A stretch of 58,784 nt of DNA from Pseudogulbenkiania sp. (GTDB lineage: Bacteria; Pseudomonadota; Gammaproteobacteria; Burkholderiales; Chromobacteriaceae), in the NCBI GenBank assembly GCA_018260425.1, contig JAGLBD010000019.1, positions 1-58,784 on the forward strand. Reading direction: 5' to 3'. Below are positions 38,948 to 51,404 of the stretch, piece after piece. Both the position numbers and the translations under genes were made by a program. Numbering within the stretch: position 1 is the first letter of the stretch; each line of letters opens with the position of its first letter. The notes under the pieces were generated by a model. That model saw only the letters and a list, made by a program, of their open reading frames with translations. It had not been told where the DNA came from and did no database searches.

Positions 38948-40852
38948 ATGAGTGAATTCGGAGGAATGGAAGAGTTGTTGGGGGACTTCCTGATGGAGTC
39001 CAACGACCTCCTCTCGGATGTCGACAACAAATTGGTCGAACTGGAAAAACGTCCGGAAGACCGTGCCCTGCTCAATGACATTTTCCGGGGTTTTCATACC
39101 ATCAAGGGCGGCGCGGGCTTTTTGAACGTGACCCCGATGGTGACGCTGTGCCATCGCACGGAAAACCTCTTCGACAAACTTCGCAATGGTGAACTGACCC
39201 TGACGGCGGAGATTCTCGACGTTATCCTCAGCGCGACCGGTACCGTGCAGGATATGTTCGGCACACTGGGTCAGGGCTTGATGCCCGGCAATGCCGATCC
39301 TGCCCTGCTCGCCGCGCTGGACGCCGTTCTTTCCGGCGAAGCTCCGCCACCGGTATCCGCCGCCGCTCCCGAGCCCGAACCGGTAGCCGCACCGGCGGCA
39401 GCACCGGCCGAAAGTGGTCCGGACTGGAATGCCATGCATCAGTCCATTGTCGGCAACGCCCCCGCCGCAGAAACGGCGCCTGCCGCAGCCCCCGCTCCGG
39501 TTGCAGCGGCTCCGGCTCCGGTCGCTGCTCCGCCCGCCCCCAAACAGGAGGTAGCCCACGTGTCCGCTCCGACTCCGGCCCCGGCGGCCCCCAAGCAGCA
39601 GCAAGTCCAGAGCAAATCCTCTGGCGGCAGCAGCGGCGGTCAGGAAAACACCATTCGTATCGACACCCAGCGTCTGGACATGGTGCTGAACCTGTCTGGC
39701 GAAATCGGGCTGACGAAAAACCGTCTGACCACCCTGCGCACCGAAATCCTGCAGGGCAACAACGACACCAATACACTGCGTTCGCTTGATGAATCGATCA
39801 GCCAGCTGGACTTGCTGGTCAGCGATTTGCAGAACGCGGTCATGAAAACCCGCATGCAGCCAATCGGCCGCCTGTTCCAGAAATATCCGCGTTTGGCGCG
39901 TGACCTTGCCCGCCAGCTCGGCAAGGAAGTGGAACTGGTGCTTAGCGGGGAAGAGACCGAACTCGACAAGACCATGATCGAGGATCTGAACGATCCGCTG
40001 GTCCACCTGGTGCGAAACGCGGTCGACCACGGCGTTGAACAGCCGCAAGACCGGATTTCTACCGGCAAGAAACCGCAGGCCGTGATTCAACTGACGGCCG
40101 AGCAGGTCGGTGACCATATCCTCATCGAGATTTCCGATGACGGTCGCGGCATGAATGCCGATGCCCTGCGCCGCAAGGCGATCGAGAAGGGTCTGATCGA
40201 TGTCGAAACGGCCAACTCGCTTGATGAAAAGCAGTGCCTGCAACTGATTTTCCTGCCGGGGTTCTCGACCAAAGACCAGATCTCCAGTGTCTCGGGGCGT
40301 GGCGTCGGCATGGATGTGGTTCGAACCAATATCCAGAAACTCAACGGCCGCATCGATATCAACTCGATGCCGGGCGAAGGCACCCGCATCAGCATTTCGC
40401 TACCGCTCACGCTGGCCATCCTGCCGGTTCTGGTGGTACGTGCCTGCAACCAGCCGTTTGCCGTACCGCTGGCGATGGTGCGCGAAATCATCACCATCGA
40501 CACCGCGGCCATTCAGGAAGTGTCCGGCAAGCCGACCATCGTGGTACGTGATGAAATCCTGCCGCTCAAGACCCTTTCCGGTTTGCTGGGCTGGGAACAA
40601 ACCCAAAAACCGTGCTTTGGTGTCTTGATGCAATCGGCCGAAAAATCCTTCATCCTGGCGATTGACTCGTTCGTCGGCCGCGATGATGTGGTGATCAAGC
40701 CCTTGCAGAACATTCGTCCGAAGGGCGTTGCCGGTGCAACCCTGTCCGGCGATGGCTCGGTGGTGTTGGTACTGGACATGGAAGACTTGCTGGCAGGCAA
40801 CGACAATCAGGCGGGTCAAGTACGCATGTCGGAACTGATTTCCCTGCAATAA
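38948..40852 (+). CDS. cheA: Chemotaxis histidine kinase CheA (system 2)
   Basis: A 634-residue CheA with P1 His50 in FRGFHTIKGGAGFL, a long Ala/Pro linker (about 120-225) in place of a clear P2 domain, P3 from about IRIDTQRLDMVLNLSGE, kinase core motifs RNAVDHG, DDGRGMN and GRGVGMDV, and a C-terminal CheW-like domain. It lies after cheZ and has no stand-alone cheW beside it, so it presumably uses the CheV proteins or the CheW of system 1. Confidence 0.97.
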   Translation: MSEFGGMEELLGDFLMESNDLLSDVDNKLVELEKRPEDRALLNDIFRGFHTIKGGAGFLNVTPMVTLCHRTENLFDKLRNGELTLTAEILDVILSATGTVQDMFGTLGQGLMPGNADPALLAALDAVLSGEAPPPVSAAAPEPEPVAAPAAAPAESGPDWNAMHQSIVGNAPAAETAPAAAPAPVAAAPAPVAAPPAPKQEVAHVSAPTPAPAAPKQQQVQSKSSGGSSGGQENTIRIDTQRLDMVLNLSGEIGLTKNRLTTLRTEILQGNNDTNTLRSLDESISQLDLLVSDLQNAVMKTRMQPIGRLFQKYPRLARDLARQLGKEVELVLSGEETELDKTMIEDLNDPLVHLVRNAVDHGVEQPQDRISTGKKPQAVIQLTAEQVGDHILIEISDDGRGMNADALRRKAIEKGLIDVETANSLDEKQCLQLIFLPGFSTKDQISSVSGRGVGMDVVRTNIQKLNGRIDINSMPGEGTRISISLPLTLAILPVLVVRACNQPFAVPLAMVREIITIDTAAIQEVSGKPTIVVRDEILPLKTLSGLLGWEQTQKPCFGVLMQSAEKSFILAIDSFVGRDDVVIKPLQNIRPKGVAGATLSGDGSVVLVLDMEDLLAGNDNQAGQVRMSELISLQ

Positions 40853-40858
40853 CGCACC

Positions 40859-42082
40859 ATGCCCACTGAAAACGCCTATATCGGTCGACAACCTGTCCTG
40901 AACCGGAACCAGCAGCTTATCGGTTACGAGCTGCTGTTCCGGGCCAGCAAATCGGCAACGGATGCCGGCCATCCGTCCGAATTGCAAGCCGACACCCAGG
41001 TACTGGTCAACACGCTGAACGATATGGGCACCAGTTGGCTGATCGGCAGCAAGCTGGCCTTCATCAATGTCGGCCCGGCCATGCTGACCAGTGATTTTCT
41101 GGAACTGCTACCGCCACGCCGGGTCATCCTTGACCTGTCGGCACATATCCTGCCGTCCAATGAACTGATTTCCCGGGTTCGCCATCTGCGCGCACTGGGT
41201 TTCGGCATTTCACTGGACGACTTTACCTTTGACGCCCCCAGTGCGTCGTTTCTCGACTACGCCAACTACGTCAAACTGAATGTGCAGCAGCAAGATCCGC
41301 ATCATTTTCAGATGACGGCATCGCGGCTGCGCAGTTACCCGGTCATCCGCATTGCCGAGTGTGTCGAGAACCATGAACAATTCCATACCAGTCGCGAACT
41401 GGGCATGGACGGTTTTCAGGGATATTACTTCGCCAAACCGGAAACCCTGACGGCCAAGGTCATTCACCCGACCTTCAGCAATACGCTGGCGCTGCTCAAC
41501 CTGCTGCGTCAGGATGCCGATATCCATGACATCGAAGCCATCCTCAAGCGGGACGTGGCCTTGTCCTACAAGTTGCTCCGCTACGTCAACTCCGCGGCTG
41601 CCGGCCTGAATACCACCATCACCTCCTTCAGCCATGCGGTGACGGTGCTGGGTTACCACAAGCTCTACCGTTGGCTGACCTTGCTGTTGATCACCGCGTC
41701 GGATGATGCGCATGCACCGCCGGCCCTGCAGAAAACCGCCATTACCCGTGGACGGTTCATGGAGCAGATGGGCGTCACCAAGGGACTGCCCGGCGAACGT
41801 TGTGACGATTTGTTCATCATCGGCATGTTCAGCCTGCTGGACGTGTTGTTCGACATGCCGATGCTGGCCATTCTCGAGCACCTGCAACTGTCCGAAGCCG
41901 CCATCATGGCGCTTAAATCCGGTGAAGGCCCGTTCGGGCGCTACCTGCAACTCGCTCGCGCCTGCGAAGACAACGGCCTGGCATCGGTGCCCGAACTGTC
42001 CGATGCCCTGCAACTGGATGCCAACACTCTCAACCAGTGCCATATGGGCGCACTCGCCTGGGTAGAAGAACTGGGCTTATAA
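40859..42082 (+). CDS. EAL-HDOD signalling protein with degenerate EAL domain
   Basis: A 407-residue YuxH-type protein: a degenerate EAL-like domain (about 5-200) and an HDOD domain (about 205-400, LKRDVALSYKLLRYVNSA). In the EAL half the motif reads YELLFR and the KxD segment reads VKLN, so key metal ligands of c-di-GMP phosphodiesterases are missing and it is probably not an active enzyme. It begins 6 bp after cheA and so is likely cotranscribed, hinting at a regulatory role in motility. Confidence 0.88.
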   Translation: MPTENAYIGRQPVLNRNQQLIGYELLFRASKSATDAGHPSELQADTQVLVNTLNDMGTSWLIGSKLAFINVGPAMLTSDFLELLPPRRVILDLSAHILPSNELISRVRHLRALGFGISLDDFTFDAPSASFLDYANYVKLNVQQQDPHHFQMTASRLRSYPVIRIAECVENHEQFHTSRELGMDGFQGYYFAKPETLTAKVIHPTFSNTLALLNLLRQDADIHDIEAILKRDVALSYKLLRYVNSAAAGLNTTITSFSHAVTVLGYHKLYRWLTLLLITASDDAHAPPALQKTAITRGRFMEQMGVTKGLPGERCDDLFIIGMFSLLDVLFDMPMLAILEHLQLSEAAIMALKSGEGPFGRYLQLARACEDNGLASVPELSDALQLDANTLNQCHMGALAWVEELGL

Positions 42083-42120
42083 TGTGCGGTTACCGAACCA
42101 CTTCGCACTGCGTCTGATTG

Positions 42121-42792
42121 ATGAATTTTCTTGCCCTGGACACCTCGACCGATTTTCTTTCCATTGCACTGGACTACGCCGGCAAGCGTAGCCTGTTTCA
42201 CGAATCGGTCGGGCAAAAGCATTCGGACTATACCCTGCCGCGCATTCGCGAGATGCTGGCCAGCCAGTCGTTGACGCTGGGAGCGCTGGATGCCGTCGTA
42301 TTCGGCCAGGGACCGGGCTCGTTTACCGGGGTCCGTATCGCGTGCGGCATTGCCCAGGGGCTGGCCTTTTCCGCCAACCTGCCGGTCATCGGCATTCCGA
42401 CGCTGGACAGCGTGGCGGCACAGTGCCCCGATGGACAGGTTCTGGTGTGCCTGGATGCCCGTATGGGCGAGGTTTACCATGCCGGCTATCAGGTCAGTAA
42501 CGGCTTGCCGGTGCGACTGACGCCGATCACGGTTGGCAGCCCTGACCACATTACCCTGCCCGAAGGCGACTGGTTCGGCGCCGGCGACGGCCTGACACTC
42601 GGTACCACACCGCTCGCCGAACGTCTGGCACTGCGTGATGCCAACCCGGCATTGCGTCCTCATGCCGAAGCCCTGCTCTCCCTCGCCGCCAGCGGCAATT
42701 ACCCGAGCTGCCCTCCCGAACAGGCCGAATTGCTGTATATCCGCAACAAGGTCGCCCTGACGTCCCGCGAACAAAACGCCCGCCGCACATGA
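42121..42792 (+). CDS. tsaB: tRNA threonylcarbamoyladenosine synthesis protein TsaB
   Basis: A 223-residue ASKHA-fold protein that partners TsaD and TsaE in making t6A37 in tRNA. Landmarks are LALDTSTDFLSIAL, HSDYTLPRI and GQGPGSFTGVRIA. Start is the ATG at 42121, with a weak ribosome binding site. It overlaps rimI by 4 bp, the common tsaB-rimI pairing. Confidence 0.95.
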   Translation: MNFLALDTSTDFLSIALDYAGKRSLFHESVGQKHSDYTLPRIREMLASQSLTLGALDAVVFGQGPGSFTGVRIACGIAQGLAFSANLPVIGIPTLDSVAAQCPDGQVLVCLDARMGEVYHAGYQVSNGLPVRLTPITVGSPDHITLPEGDWFGAGDGLTLGTTPLAERLALRDANPALRPHAEALLSLAASGNYPSCPPEQAELLYIRNKVALTSREQNARRT

Positions 42793-43226
42793 TGGCTTTC
42801 CGTCTCGCAGGCCATGATGACCTGCCTGCCATCAACCGGCTGGCCAAGCCCAACGATGCCGTCTGGAGCGAACGCGCCTGGCGTGATGCACTGGACAGCG
42901 GCTACGATGTTCACCTGATGTTCGACGACACCGTACTGTCGGGTGCAGCGGCAGTGCAACACTGTCTGGACGAAACCGAACTGCTGGAAATCGTCATTGC
43001 CGGTCAGCTACGCGGCAAAGGACTGGGACGGCAGTTGATGGAACATTTGCTGCATGTGGCTCGCCGTGGCGGCGCCACGCGCATGCTGCTGGAGGTTCGG
43101 GAAAGCAATCTCCCGGCACGGGCGCTGTACGAGTCGCTGGGTTTCACGCAAAATGGCCTGCGTAAAAATTATTACCCTTGCGAAAATGGCCGTGAACATG
43201 CGGTTCTGATGGAGAAAAACACGTGA
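42789..43226 (+). CDS. rimI: Ribosomal protein S18 alanine N-acetyltransferase
   Basis: A 145-residue GNAT acetyltransferase with the acetyl-CoA loop QLRGKGLGRQL and the C-terminal ARALYESLGFTQNGLRKNYYP typical of RimI. It acetylates the N-terminal alanine of S18. It is coupled to tsaB (ATGATG at the junction) and to the next gene (GTGA overlap). Confidence 0.93.
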   Translation: MMAFRLAGHDDLPAINRLAKPNDAVWSERAWRDALDSGYDVHLMFDDTVLSGAAAVQHCLDETELLEIVIAGQLRGKGLGRQLMEHLLHVARRGGATRMLLEVRESNLPARALYESLGFTQNGLRKNYYPCENGREHAVLMEKNT

Positions 43227-44020
43227 CACGCCGCGAGCGCTTGATCGAAGTCCTGGGTCTGGGGCCGCGCTGGCTCCCCCGGGAAGGCTGGTTTGCGGAT
43301 CACCCCGCCATGCCGGTGCATGCCGATAGCGATGAATTCATCGAGCCGATCGAGCCCGTCGCCGAACCACAGGTCTATATCGCCGAGTCACCGGCTCCCG
43401 AATTGGCACAGCCCGTCTCTCCCGCCGCCAGCCCGATGCCGGTGCAAGCCAGCACCGCGTCTGACGCCTTGCCCGACTGGCAGACCCTGCAGGACACTGT
43501 TGCCGCCTGCCGTGCATGCCGCCTGTGCGAAACCCGCACGCAAACCGTGTTTGGCCGGGGCAATCCCAAAGCCCGACTGATGATCATCGGTGAAGCACCG
43601 GGAGAAAACGAAGATCTGCAGGGCGAGCCGTTCGTCGGCCGCGCCGGGGCCTTGCTGGACACCATGTTGTCGGCCGCAGGCTTCGACCGCGACACTGATG
43701 TGTATATTGCCAATGTGATCAAATGTCGCCCGCCCTCCAACCGCAACCCCTCCGGGGAGGAAATTGCCGCCTGCGCGCATTTTCTGGACAGCCAGATCGC
43801 CCATGTGCAACCCGGTTTGATTCTGGCCATGGGCCGGTTTGCCGCACACACCCTGCTGGAGAGTGAGGCGTCGATTCAGGCACTGCGTGGGAAAGTACAC
43901 AACTATCGCGGGACACCACTGATTGTCAGCTATCACCCGGCCTATTTGCTGCGCAACCAGCCAGACAAAGCCAAGGCCTGGAGCGATCTGGTGCTCTTGA
44001 GAAAAACACTCGCTCATTAA
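43223..44020 (+). CDS. Uracil-DNA glycosylase, family 4
   Basis: A 265-residue iron-sulfur uracil-DNA glycosylase. After a variable Pro-rich N-terminus (about 1-90) come the cluster cysteines in [10 protein letters not shown], the active-site [20 protein letters not shown] and [12 protein letters not shown], and the second motif SYHPAYLLR. It removes uracil from DNA. The GTG start overlaps the rimI stop, so tsaB, rimI and this gene form one operon ended by a strong terminator. Confidence 0.94.
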   Translation: MTRRERLIEVLGLGPRWLPREGWFADHPAMPVHADSDEFIEPIEPVAEPQVYIAESPAPELAQPVSPAASPMPVQASTASDALPDWQTLQDTVAACRACRLCETRTQTVFGRGNPKARLMIIGEAPGENEDLQGEPFVGRAGALLDTMLSAAGFDRDTDVYIANVIKCRPPSNRNPSGEEIAACAHFLDSQIAHVQPGLILAMGRFAAHTLLESEASIQALRGKVHNYRGTPLIVSYHPAYLLRNQPDKAKAWSDLVLLRKTLAH

Positions 44021-44022
44021 GC

Positions 44023-44055
44023 CAAAGGCTGGAGATCTCCAGCCTTTGTTTTTTC
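44023..44055 (+). terminator. Intrinsic terminator of the tsaB-rimI-udg operon
   Basis: AAAGGCTGGAGA and TCTCCAGCCTTT form a perfect palindromic stem directly after the stop codon, followed by GTTTTTT. Confidence 0.92.
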
Positions 44056-44071
44056 TGTCGCCCACAAACAA

Positions 44072-44104
44072 AAAGCCCTTCGCGGTACAGCTGCGAAGGG
44101 CTTT
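44072..44104 (-). terminator. Intrinsic terminator of rpmB-rpmG
   Basis: AAAGCCCTTCGC and GCGAAGGGCTTT form a 12-bp stem with a 9-base loop; on the minus strand the stem is followed by TTG, with further T residues in its own arm. It sits 24 bp after the rpmG stop. Confidence 0.88.
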
Positions 44105-44127
44105 CTGATTCCACAGGGAATCCAGGC

Positions 44128-44283
44128 TTATTTCAGCTTGGTTTCCTTGTAGAGCACGTGTTTACGTGCAACGGGATCAAATTTCTTGATCTCCATTTTT
44201 TCAGGCATCGTGCGCTTGTTCTTCGTCGTGGTGTAGAAGTGGCCGGTGCCAGCGGTGGACTCAAGTTTAATCTTGTCGCGCAT
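44128..44283 (-). CDS. rpmG: 50S ribosomal protein L33
   Basis: A 51-residue basic protein, [17 protein letters not shown] at the start and [11 protein letters not shown] at the end, clearly L33. It has no zinc-binding cysteines. It follows rpmB by 39 bp, the conserved rpmBG pair. Confidence 0.97.
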   Translation of the reverse strand: MRDKIKLESTAGTGHFYTTTKNKRTMPEKMEIKKFDPVARKHVLYKETKLK

Positions 44284-44322
44284 GGTTATACCTCTGTATC
44301 GCTATCGTGGTGAGCCGCTGAA

Positions 44323-44556
44323 TCAGATCTCGCCGCGAGCGCGCAGATCGGCCAGGACAACTTCAATGCCCAGTTTGTCGATGGTACGCAGTGCAGCGTT
44401 GGATACGCGCATGCGCACCCAGCGGTTTTCGCTTTCTACCCAGAACTTGCGATACTGCAGGTTCGGCAGAAAACGACGTTTCGTTTTGTTGTTGGCGTGG
44501 GAAACATTGTTCCCGGTCATCGGACGCTTGCCGGTGACTTTGCAAACTCGCGCCAT
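44323..44556 (-). CDS. rpmB: 50S ribosomal protein L28
   Basis: A 77-residue L28 starting [20 protein letters not shown], with KRRFLPNLQ and the C-terminal [15 protein letters not shown]. The ATG at 44556 is the family start; the frame upstream is not coding. A good promoter lies 32 bp ahead. Confidence 0.97.
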   Translation of the reverse strand: MARVCKVTGKRPMTGNNVSHANNKTKRRFLPNLQYRKFWVESENRWVRMRVSNAALRTIDKLGIEVVLADLRARGEI

Positions 44557-44587
44557 GGTTAGACTCCCAAAACCGGTAAAACAGGCT

Positions 44588-44616
44588 TTATAACATAAAA
44601 ACAGGCAGATACTCAA
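44588..44616 (-). promoter_or_regulatory. Promoter of rpmB-rpmG
   Basis: On the minus strand TTGAGT (44611-44616), 17 bp, TTATAA (44588-44593), 31 bp before the rpmB start. The rest of the 288-bp gap to pyrG has no gene. Confidence 0.65.
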
Positions 44617-44730
44617 GCCCGACGTCGGACAAGCGCCGCAAAAACACGTTTAAATCACGTTTTGCGCACGCTGCGGAAATTGATTCAGCTCAGGATTCTA
44701 ACGGAAATTCAGGCGTAGAGTCGAATTCTC

Positions 44731-44759
44731 TTGAGACTTTGAGGCTTTTGCCCTAAATC
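44731..44759 (+). promoter_or_regulatory. Candidate promoter of pyrG
   Basis: TTGAGA (44731-44736), 17 bp, TAAATC (44754-44759), 85 bp before the pyrG ATG. No obvious attenuator hairpin was seen in the leader. Confidence 0.45.
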
Positions 44760-44832
44760 ATCAAACAACACCTTGTGACGATGGCGGTTCAAAAACCACC
44801 CCGTTTTGAGTTAGAATCCCGGATTCCCATAG

Positions 44833-46485
<1,653 letters not shown>

Positions 46486-46493
46486 TTGAAAAC

Positions 46494-46524
46494 GCAGCCG
46501 GGGTATCCCGGACTGCTTCTTCTT
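46494..46524 (+). terminator. Weak terminator after pyrG
   Basis: GCAGCCGGG and CCCGGACTGC form an interrupted stem (one bulged A) with a GTAT-type loop, followed by TTCTTCTT. It is imperfect and may only attenuate. Confidence 0.4.
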
Positions 46525-46557
46525 GAGGGTGGTGCGCCGCGTGACACTCCGAACTGA

Positions 46558-47904
<1,347 letters not shown>

Positions 47905-47907
47905 GTC

Positions 47908-48210
47908 ATGCGCTGGCTTACCCTGACCCTGGTGATACTGATCACTGCCCTGCAATGGCCATTATGGTTCGGCAAGGGCAGCTGGCTCAGGGTATGGCAA
48001 CTTGACAAGCAACTGCAGGAACAGCGGGCGGTCAACCAAAAGCTGATCGCTCGCAATGCAGCACTGGATGCCGAAGTCCGGGATTTGAAGCAAGGAACCG
48101 ATGCTATTGAAGAACGGGCTCGCAATGAACTTGGCATGATCCGCAATGGTGAGGTATTTTTCCAGTTGCTCGGCTCGAATAATGGTAATAGTCCCAAGTC
48201 ATTGCCCTGA
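47908..48210 (+). CDS. ftsB: Cell division protein FtsB
   Basis: A 100-residue bitopic membrane protein: short N-terminus, one TM (about 3-22), then a coiled coil ([22 protein letters not shown]) and the [17 protein letters not shown] segment that contacts FtsL and FtsQ in the divisome. The position directly after eno is conserved in proteobacteria. Confidence 0.93.
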   Translation: MRWLTLTLVILITALQWPLWFGKGSWLRVWQLDKQLQEQRAVNQKLIARNAALDAEVRDLKQGTDAIEERARNELGMIRNGEVFFQLLGSNNGNSPKSLP

Positions 48211-48282
48211 CGAGACGCTTCATCGACGTTTCTCACGGACACATCCATAATGGCTGGACACACGACTTTCAGGTTCTGGAGA

Positions 48283-50070
48283 ATGACAACAAGCAACCCG
48301 ATCGAGGTCGCTCGAGAAACGCTCAAACAATTGAGCGGACGCAAGCTATTGCCCACTCCGGAAAACTTTGAGCGTGTTTACCACGAGCTCATCGGCACCC
48401 CGGTCGAGCGCGAAAACAAGTTGGCGACCCAACTGTATCGTGCCGTCGAGTCATTGCAGGCGCAAAGTATCGGCGCCCGCATCACCCTGAATCGCCTCAA
48501 GCAAGTCATTGACGAAGAACGCTGGGAACAAGTCCCGCAACTGGTCATCGACTATGTGCAGGACGCGGCGGAAGATGCCGCCCTGACCGAGACCTGGGGC
48601 ACGCTGATCCAGAACCTGCTGCGTGCCTGGGACCTGCGCAACCCCGATGTCCCCCAGCATTTCAAACAAGCCACGCTGGAACGGGTGCTGATCAATTACG
48701 GCAACTCTCCGGCAGAACTGAATCAAAAACTGGTCGGCATGATCCAGAACTGGTCCGGTGGACAGGTCTCCGGCAGCGACGACGCCAGCATGGCAGTCGA
48801 CCGCCTGATCGACGACCCCGCCATCACGCTGGAAGCGGCCTCCGGCGCCGACTGGAGCACCTGGCAGCGTGCGCTGGCCTTTGCCCTCAAGCATGGCCTT
48901 GAACCGCGTCTGATAAGTTTTCCGGATCTGGTAGATACCCTGGAAAGCCTGATTCATGATCTGGATGCGGTCAGCAACAGCGAAACGCTGGACAGCTTCA
49001 TGGCGCGCCTGCGCGCCTTCATGATCCGGCTGGAGTTTCAGGCACAGCAGGAAGGCCGGCTGGTCACCAGTCTGACCCAATTGATCAAGTTGATGCTGGA
49101 CAATATTGCCCAGCTCAACCGCGACGACACCTATCTGGTCGGTCAGGTCAGCACTCTGCAGGAAGTACTGTCGCACGAGCCTTTGTCGATGCAGCAGGTG
49201 TATCTGCTGGAGACCAACCTCAAGGAAGTCATTCGCAAACAGGGCACACTCAAGACCTCGCTCGACGAGGCAACCAACTCCCTGAAGGCCCTGCTGGACA
49301 GCTTCATCTCGCGCTTGGGCTCGATGACCGACAGCACCAGCGAGTTTTACAGCCGCATCAGCGAACACAATACCCGTCTGCAAGAAACCCGTGACGTCGA
49401 AATGCTCACCGAGATCGTCGGAGAGCTACTGGACGACACGGCAAACATGCAGAATGGTCTCAAGGAATCCCACGTTGAACTGGTGTCCGCCCGCAATCAG
49501 GTGGAAGCGGCCGAACAGCGTATCCGCGAGCTGGAAACCGCACTGGAAACCGCCAGCGCCAAGGTCAAGGAAGACCAGTTGACCGGGGCCTACAATCGCC
49601 ACGGTCTGGCCGAGTTTTTCGAGAGGGAGATCAGCCGCAGCGAGCGCACGGCAGCCCCCTTGTCGGTGGCCTTGATCGATGTGGACAACTTCAAGCAGCT
49701 CAATGACCATTACGGTCATCTGGCCGGTGACGATGCCTTGAAGTATCTGGTGGATGTCATCCGCCACAACCTGCGCCCTGCCGACATCGTGGCACGCTTT
49801 GGTGGCGAAGAGTTTGTATTGCTGATGCCGGATACCGGCCCGATCGAAGCCATGCAGACCATTCAGCGTCTGCAACGCGAGCTGACCCGCACCTTCTTCC
49901 TGGCCAACAATGACCGTCTGGTGATTACCTTCAGTGCCGGGGTTGCCCAGTGGCATCGCGGTGAAGCGGACATGGAAGTGATCGAGCGGGCAGACCGTGC
50001 CATGTATCAGGCAAAACTGGCGGGCAAGAACCGGGTGTTCTCCGCCGAAGAGGATGCCTGCAGCCAGTAA
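48283..50070 (+). CDS. Diguanylate cyclase (GGDEF domain)
   Basis: A 595-residue protein without membrane segments. A long helical N-terminal region (about 1-400, including coiled coils near 300-430) precedes a GGDEF domain at about 430-590. The active site is RFGGEEF (about 505-511), and a product-inhibition I-site RxxD (RPAD, about 498-501) lies five residues before it; both support a functional cyclase making c-di-GMP. An ATG at 48250 would add 11 residues; the later ATG gives MTTSNPIEVARETL, a more plausible soluble start, though its ribosome binding site is close. Confidence 0.9.
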   Translation: MTTSNPIEVARETLKQLSGRKLLPTPENFERVYHELIGTPVERENKLATQLYRAVESLQAQSIGARITLNRLKQVIDEERWEQVPQLVIDYVQDAAEDAALTETWGTLIQNLLRAWDLRNPDVPQHFKQATLERVLINYGNSPAELNQKLVGMIQNWSGGQVSGSDDASMAVDRLIDDPAITLEAASGADWSTWQRALAFALKHGLEPRLISFPDLVDTLESLIHDLDAVSNSETLDSFMARLRAFMIRLEFQAQQEGRLVTSLTQLIKLMLDNIAQLNRDDTYLVGQVSTLQEVLSHEPLSMQQVYLLETNLKEVIRKQGTLKTSLDEATNSLKALLDSFISRLGSMTDSTSEFYSRISEHNTRLQETRDVEMLTEIVGELLDDTANMQNGLKESHVELVSARNQVEAAEQRIRELETALETASAKVKEDQLTGAYNRHGLAEFFEREISRSERTAAPLSVALIDVDNFKQLNDHYGHLAGDDALKYLVDVIRHNLRPADIVARFGGEEFVLLMPDTGPIEAMQTIQRLQRELTRTFFLANNDRLVITFSAGVAQWHRGEADMEVIERADRAMYQAKLAGKNRVFSAEEDACSQ

Positions 50071-50073
50071 GCG

Positions 50074-50379
50074 TCAGCGCGGGCGGTTCTTGCGGGTCCG
50101 CCCCGCCTCGACTCGCTCGCGCCGCACGGTCTTGGGATCGGCCAGCAACGGACGGTAGATTTCCACCCGGTCCTGGCTTGCCAGAACCCGGCTTCCGGCA
50201 ACCACCTTGCCAAAAATTCCCAGTTTCAGTCCCGACATGGCCGTTTCCGGAAACTGTGCGGCAATCCCGGACAGCGCAACCGCCTGCTCTGCCGTGGTAC
50301 CGACCGGGACGTCGAGCGCCAGCAAGACCTGACGCTCCGCCGTGGCAAAGACCACTTCGACCGTTATCGTCTCAGTCAT
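50074..50379 (-). CDS. rnfH: RnfH family protein (ubiquitin-like fold)
   Basis: A 101-residue protein of the RnfH/UPF0125 family: ITVEVVFATAERQVLLALDVPVGTTAEQAV, GIFGKVV and DRVEIYRPLLADPK, then a basic tail. It always tends to sit next to ratA, as here, where the ATG overlaps the ratA stop by eight bases. An ATG two codons upstream is also possible. Function unclear. Converges on the GGDEF gene with a 3-bp gap. Confidence 0.9.
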   Translation of the reverse strand: MTETITVEVVFATAERQVLLALDVPVGTTAEQAVALSGIAAQFPETAMSGLKLGIFGKVVAGSRVLASQDRVEIYRPLLADPKTVRRERVEAGRTRKNRPR

Positions 50380-50809
50380 CGCCATAAATCCGGTCGGCCT
50401 CTTTGATAAACGCATCCACCAGCGTGCCGGAGATATAGCCGAACACCGGCCCGATAATCTTTTCCAGCATCTTGCTGGAGAATTCGTAGCTCAGATTGAA
50501 TTCGATCTTGCAGCCCATCTCGCCCAGCGGGGTGAAATGCCACTTGCCTTCCAGATGGCGGAAGGGTCCCTCTACCAGCTGCATCATGATTTCACTATCC
50601 GGCGTATTGACGTTGCGTGTGGTGAATTGCTGGCGGATTTTGAGGTAATCGATGTGCAGGCTGGCCACCACGCTGCTTCCTTCGCGTGATTGCACCTCGG
50701 TTTTGCTGCACCAGGGGAGGAATCCGGGATACTTGTCGACGGCATCGACCAGCGCGAACATTTGCGCCGGAGTGTGTGCCACCAGAACACTTTTCTCTAC
50801 TACCTGCAT
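50372..50809 (-). CDS. ratA: RatA/PasT-type START-domain protein
   Basis: A 145-residue SRPBCC (START) domain protein: [31 protein letters not shown] at the start, [17 protein letters not shown] at the end. The enteric homologue was described as a ribosome association inhibitor; the mitochondrial relative is Coq10, so a role in ubiquinone use is equally possible. It is divergent from smpB, a conserved arrangement. Confidence 0.92.
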   Translation of the reverse strand: MQVVEKSVLVAHTPAQMFALVDAVDKYPGFLPWCSKTEVQSREGSSVVASLHIDYLKIRQQFTTRNVNTPDSEIMMQLVEGPFRHLEGKWHFTPLGEMGCKIEFNLSYEFSSKMLEKIIGPVFGYISGTLVDAFIKEADRIYGDD

Positions 50810-50953
50810 AGGTCGGACAGACGAAAAAATGCTACGTTACCTGAGCCCGGCCACCACCACAAGGGCGTATTCCCCAAGCCGCTGAATTTGCGCAACTTTA
50901 GCGTTTGCGCCGAGTCTGATAGAATGTCGGATTATTTCAAGGATTTCCTCAGC

Positions 50954-51400
50954 ATGAGCATTATCGACAACCGCAAGGCGTTTCACGACTTCTTCATCGA
51001 AGATCGGGTGGAAGCCGGGCTTGTGCTGGAAGGCTGGGAAGTAAAAGCCATACGGGCCGGTCGCGTTCAGCTCAAGGAAAGCTACGTGATCTGGCAACAT
51101 GGCGCCTTCTGGTTGTTCGGGGCTCACATTACCCCGCTGCAGTCCGCCTCCACCCACATCCACCCTGACCCGGTTCGCACCCGCAAGCTGCTGCTCAACG
51201 AAGCAGAGATCAATCGTTTCAGCGGCAAGGTGGAACGTGCCGGTTACACCATGGTTGCCCTGAATCTGCACTATACCAAAGGCAGGATCAAAGCCGATAT
51301 CGGCCTGGCCAAGGGCAAGAAACTGCACGACAAGCGCGAGACAGAAAAGGATCGCGAATGGCAGCGCGAAAAACAGCGTCTGATACGCAACAAGGGATGA
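50954..51400 (+). CDS. smpB: SsrA-binding protein SmpB
   Basis: A 148-residue tmRNA-binding protein for trans-translation. Landmarks are [29 protein letters not shown], the [15 protein letters not shown] tail and the basic C-terminus. The ATG at 50954 gives the family start; the long upstream frame runs antisense to ratA. No ssrA gene was found nearby. Confidence 0.96.
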   Translation: MSIIDNRKAFHDFFIEDRVEAGLVLEGWEVKAIRAGRVQLKESYVIWQHGAFWLFGAHITPLQSASTHIHPDPVRTRKLLLNEAEINRFSGKVERAGYTMVALNLHYTKGRIKADIGLAKGKKLHDKRETEKDREWQREKQRLIRNKG

Positions 51401-51404
51401 CACG

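Noticed and set aside
38108-40243. Very long minus-strand open frame (about 711 codons) opposite cheZ and cheA
   Set aside because: It is antisense to two clear genes; its His/Arg/Gly-rich composition is what a high-GC shadow frame gives.
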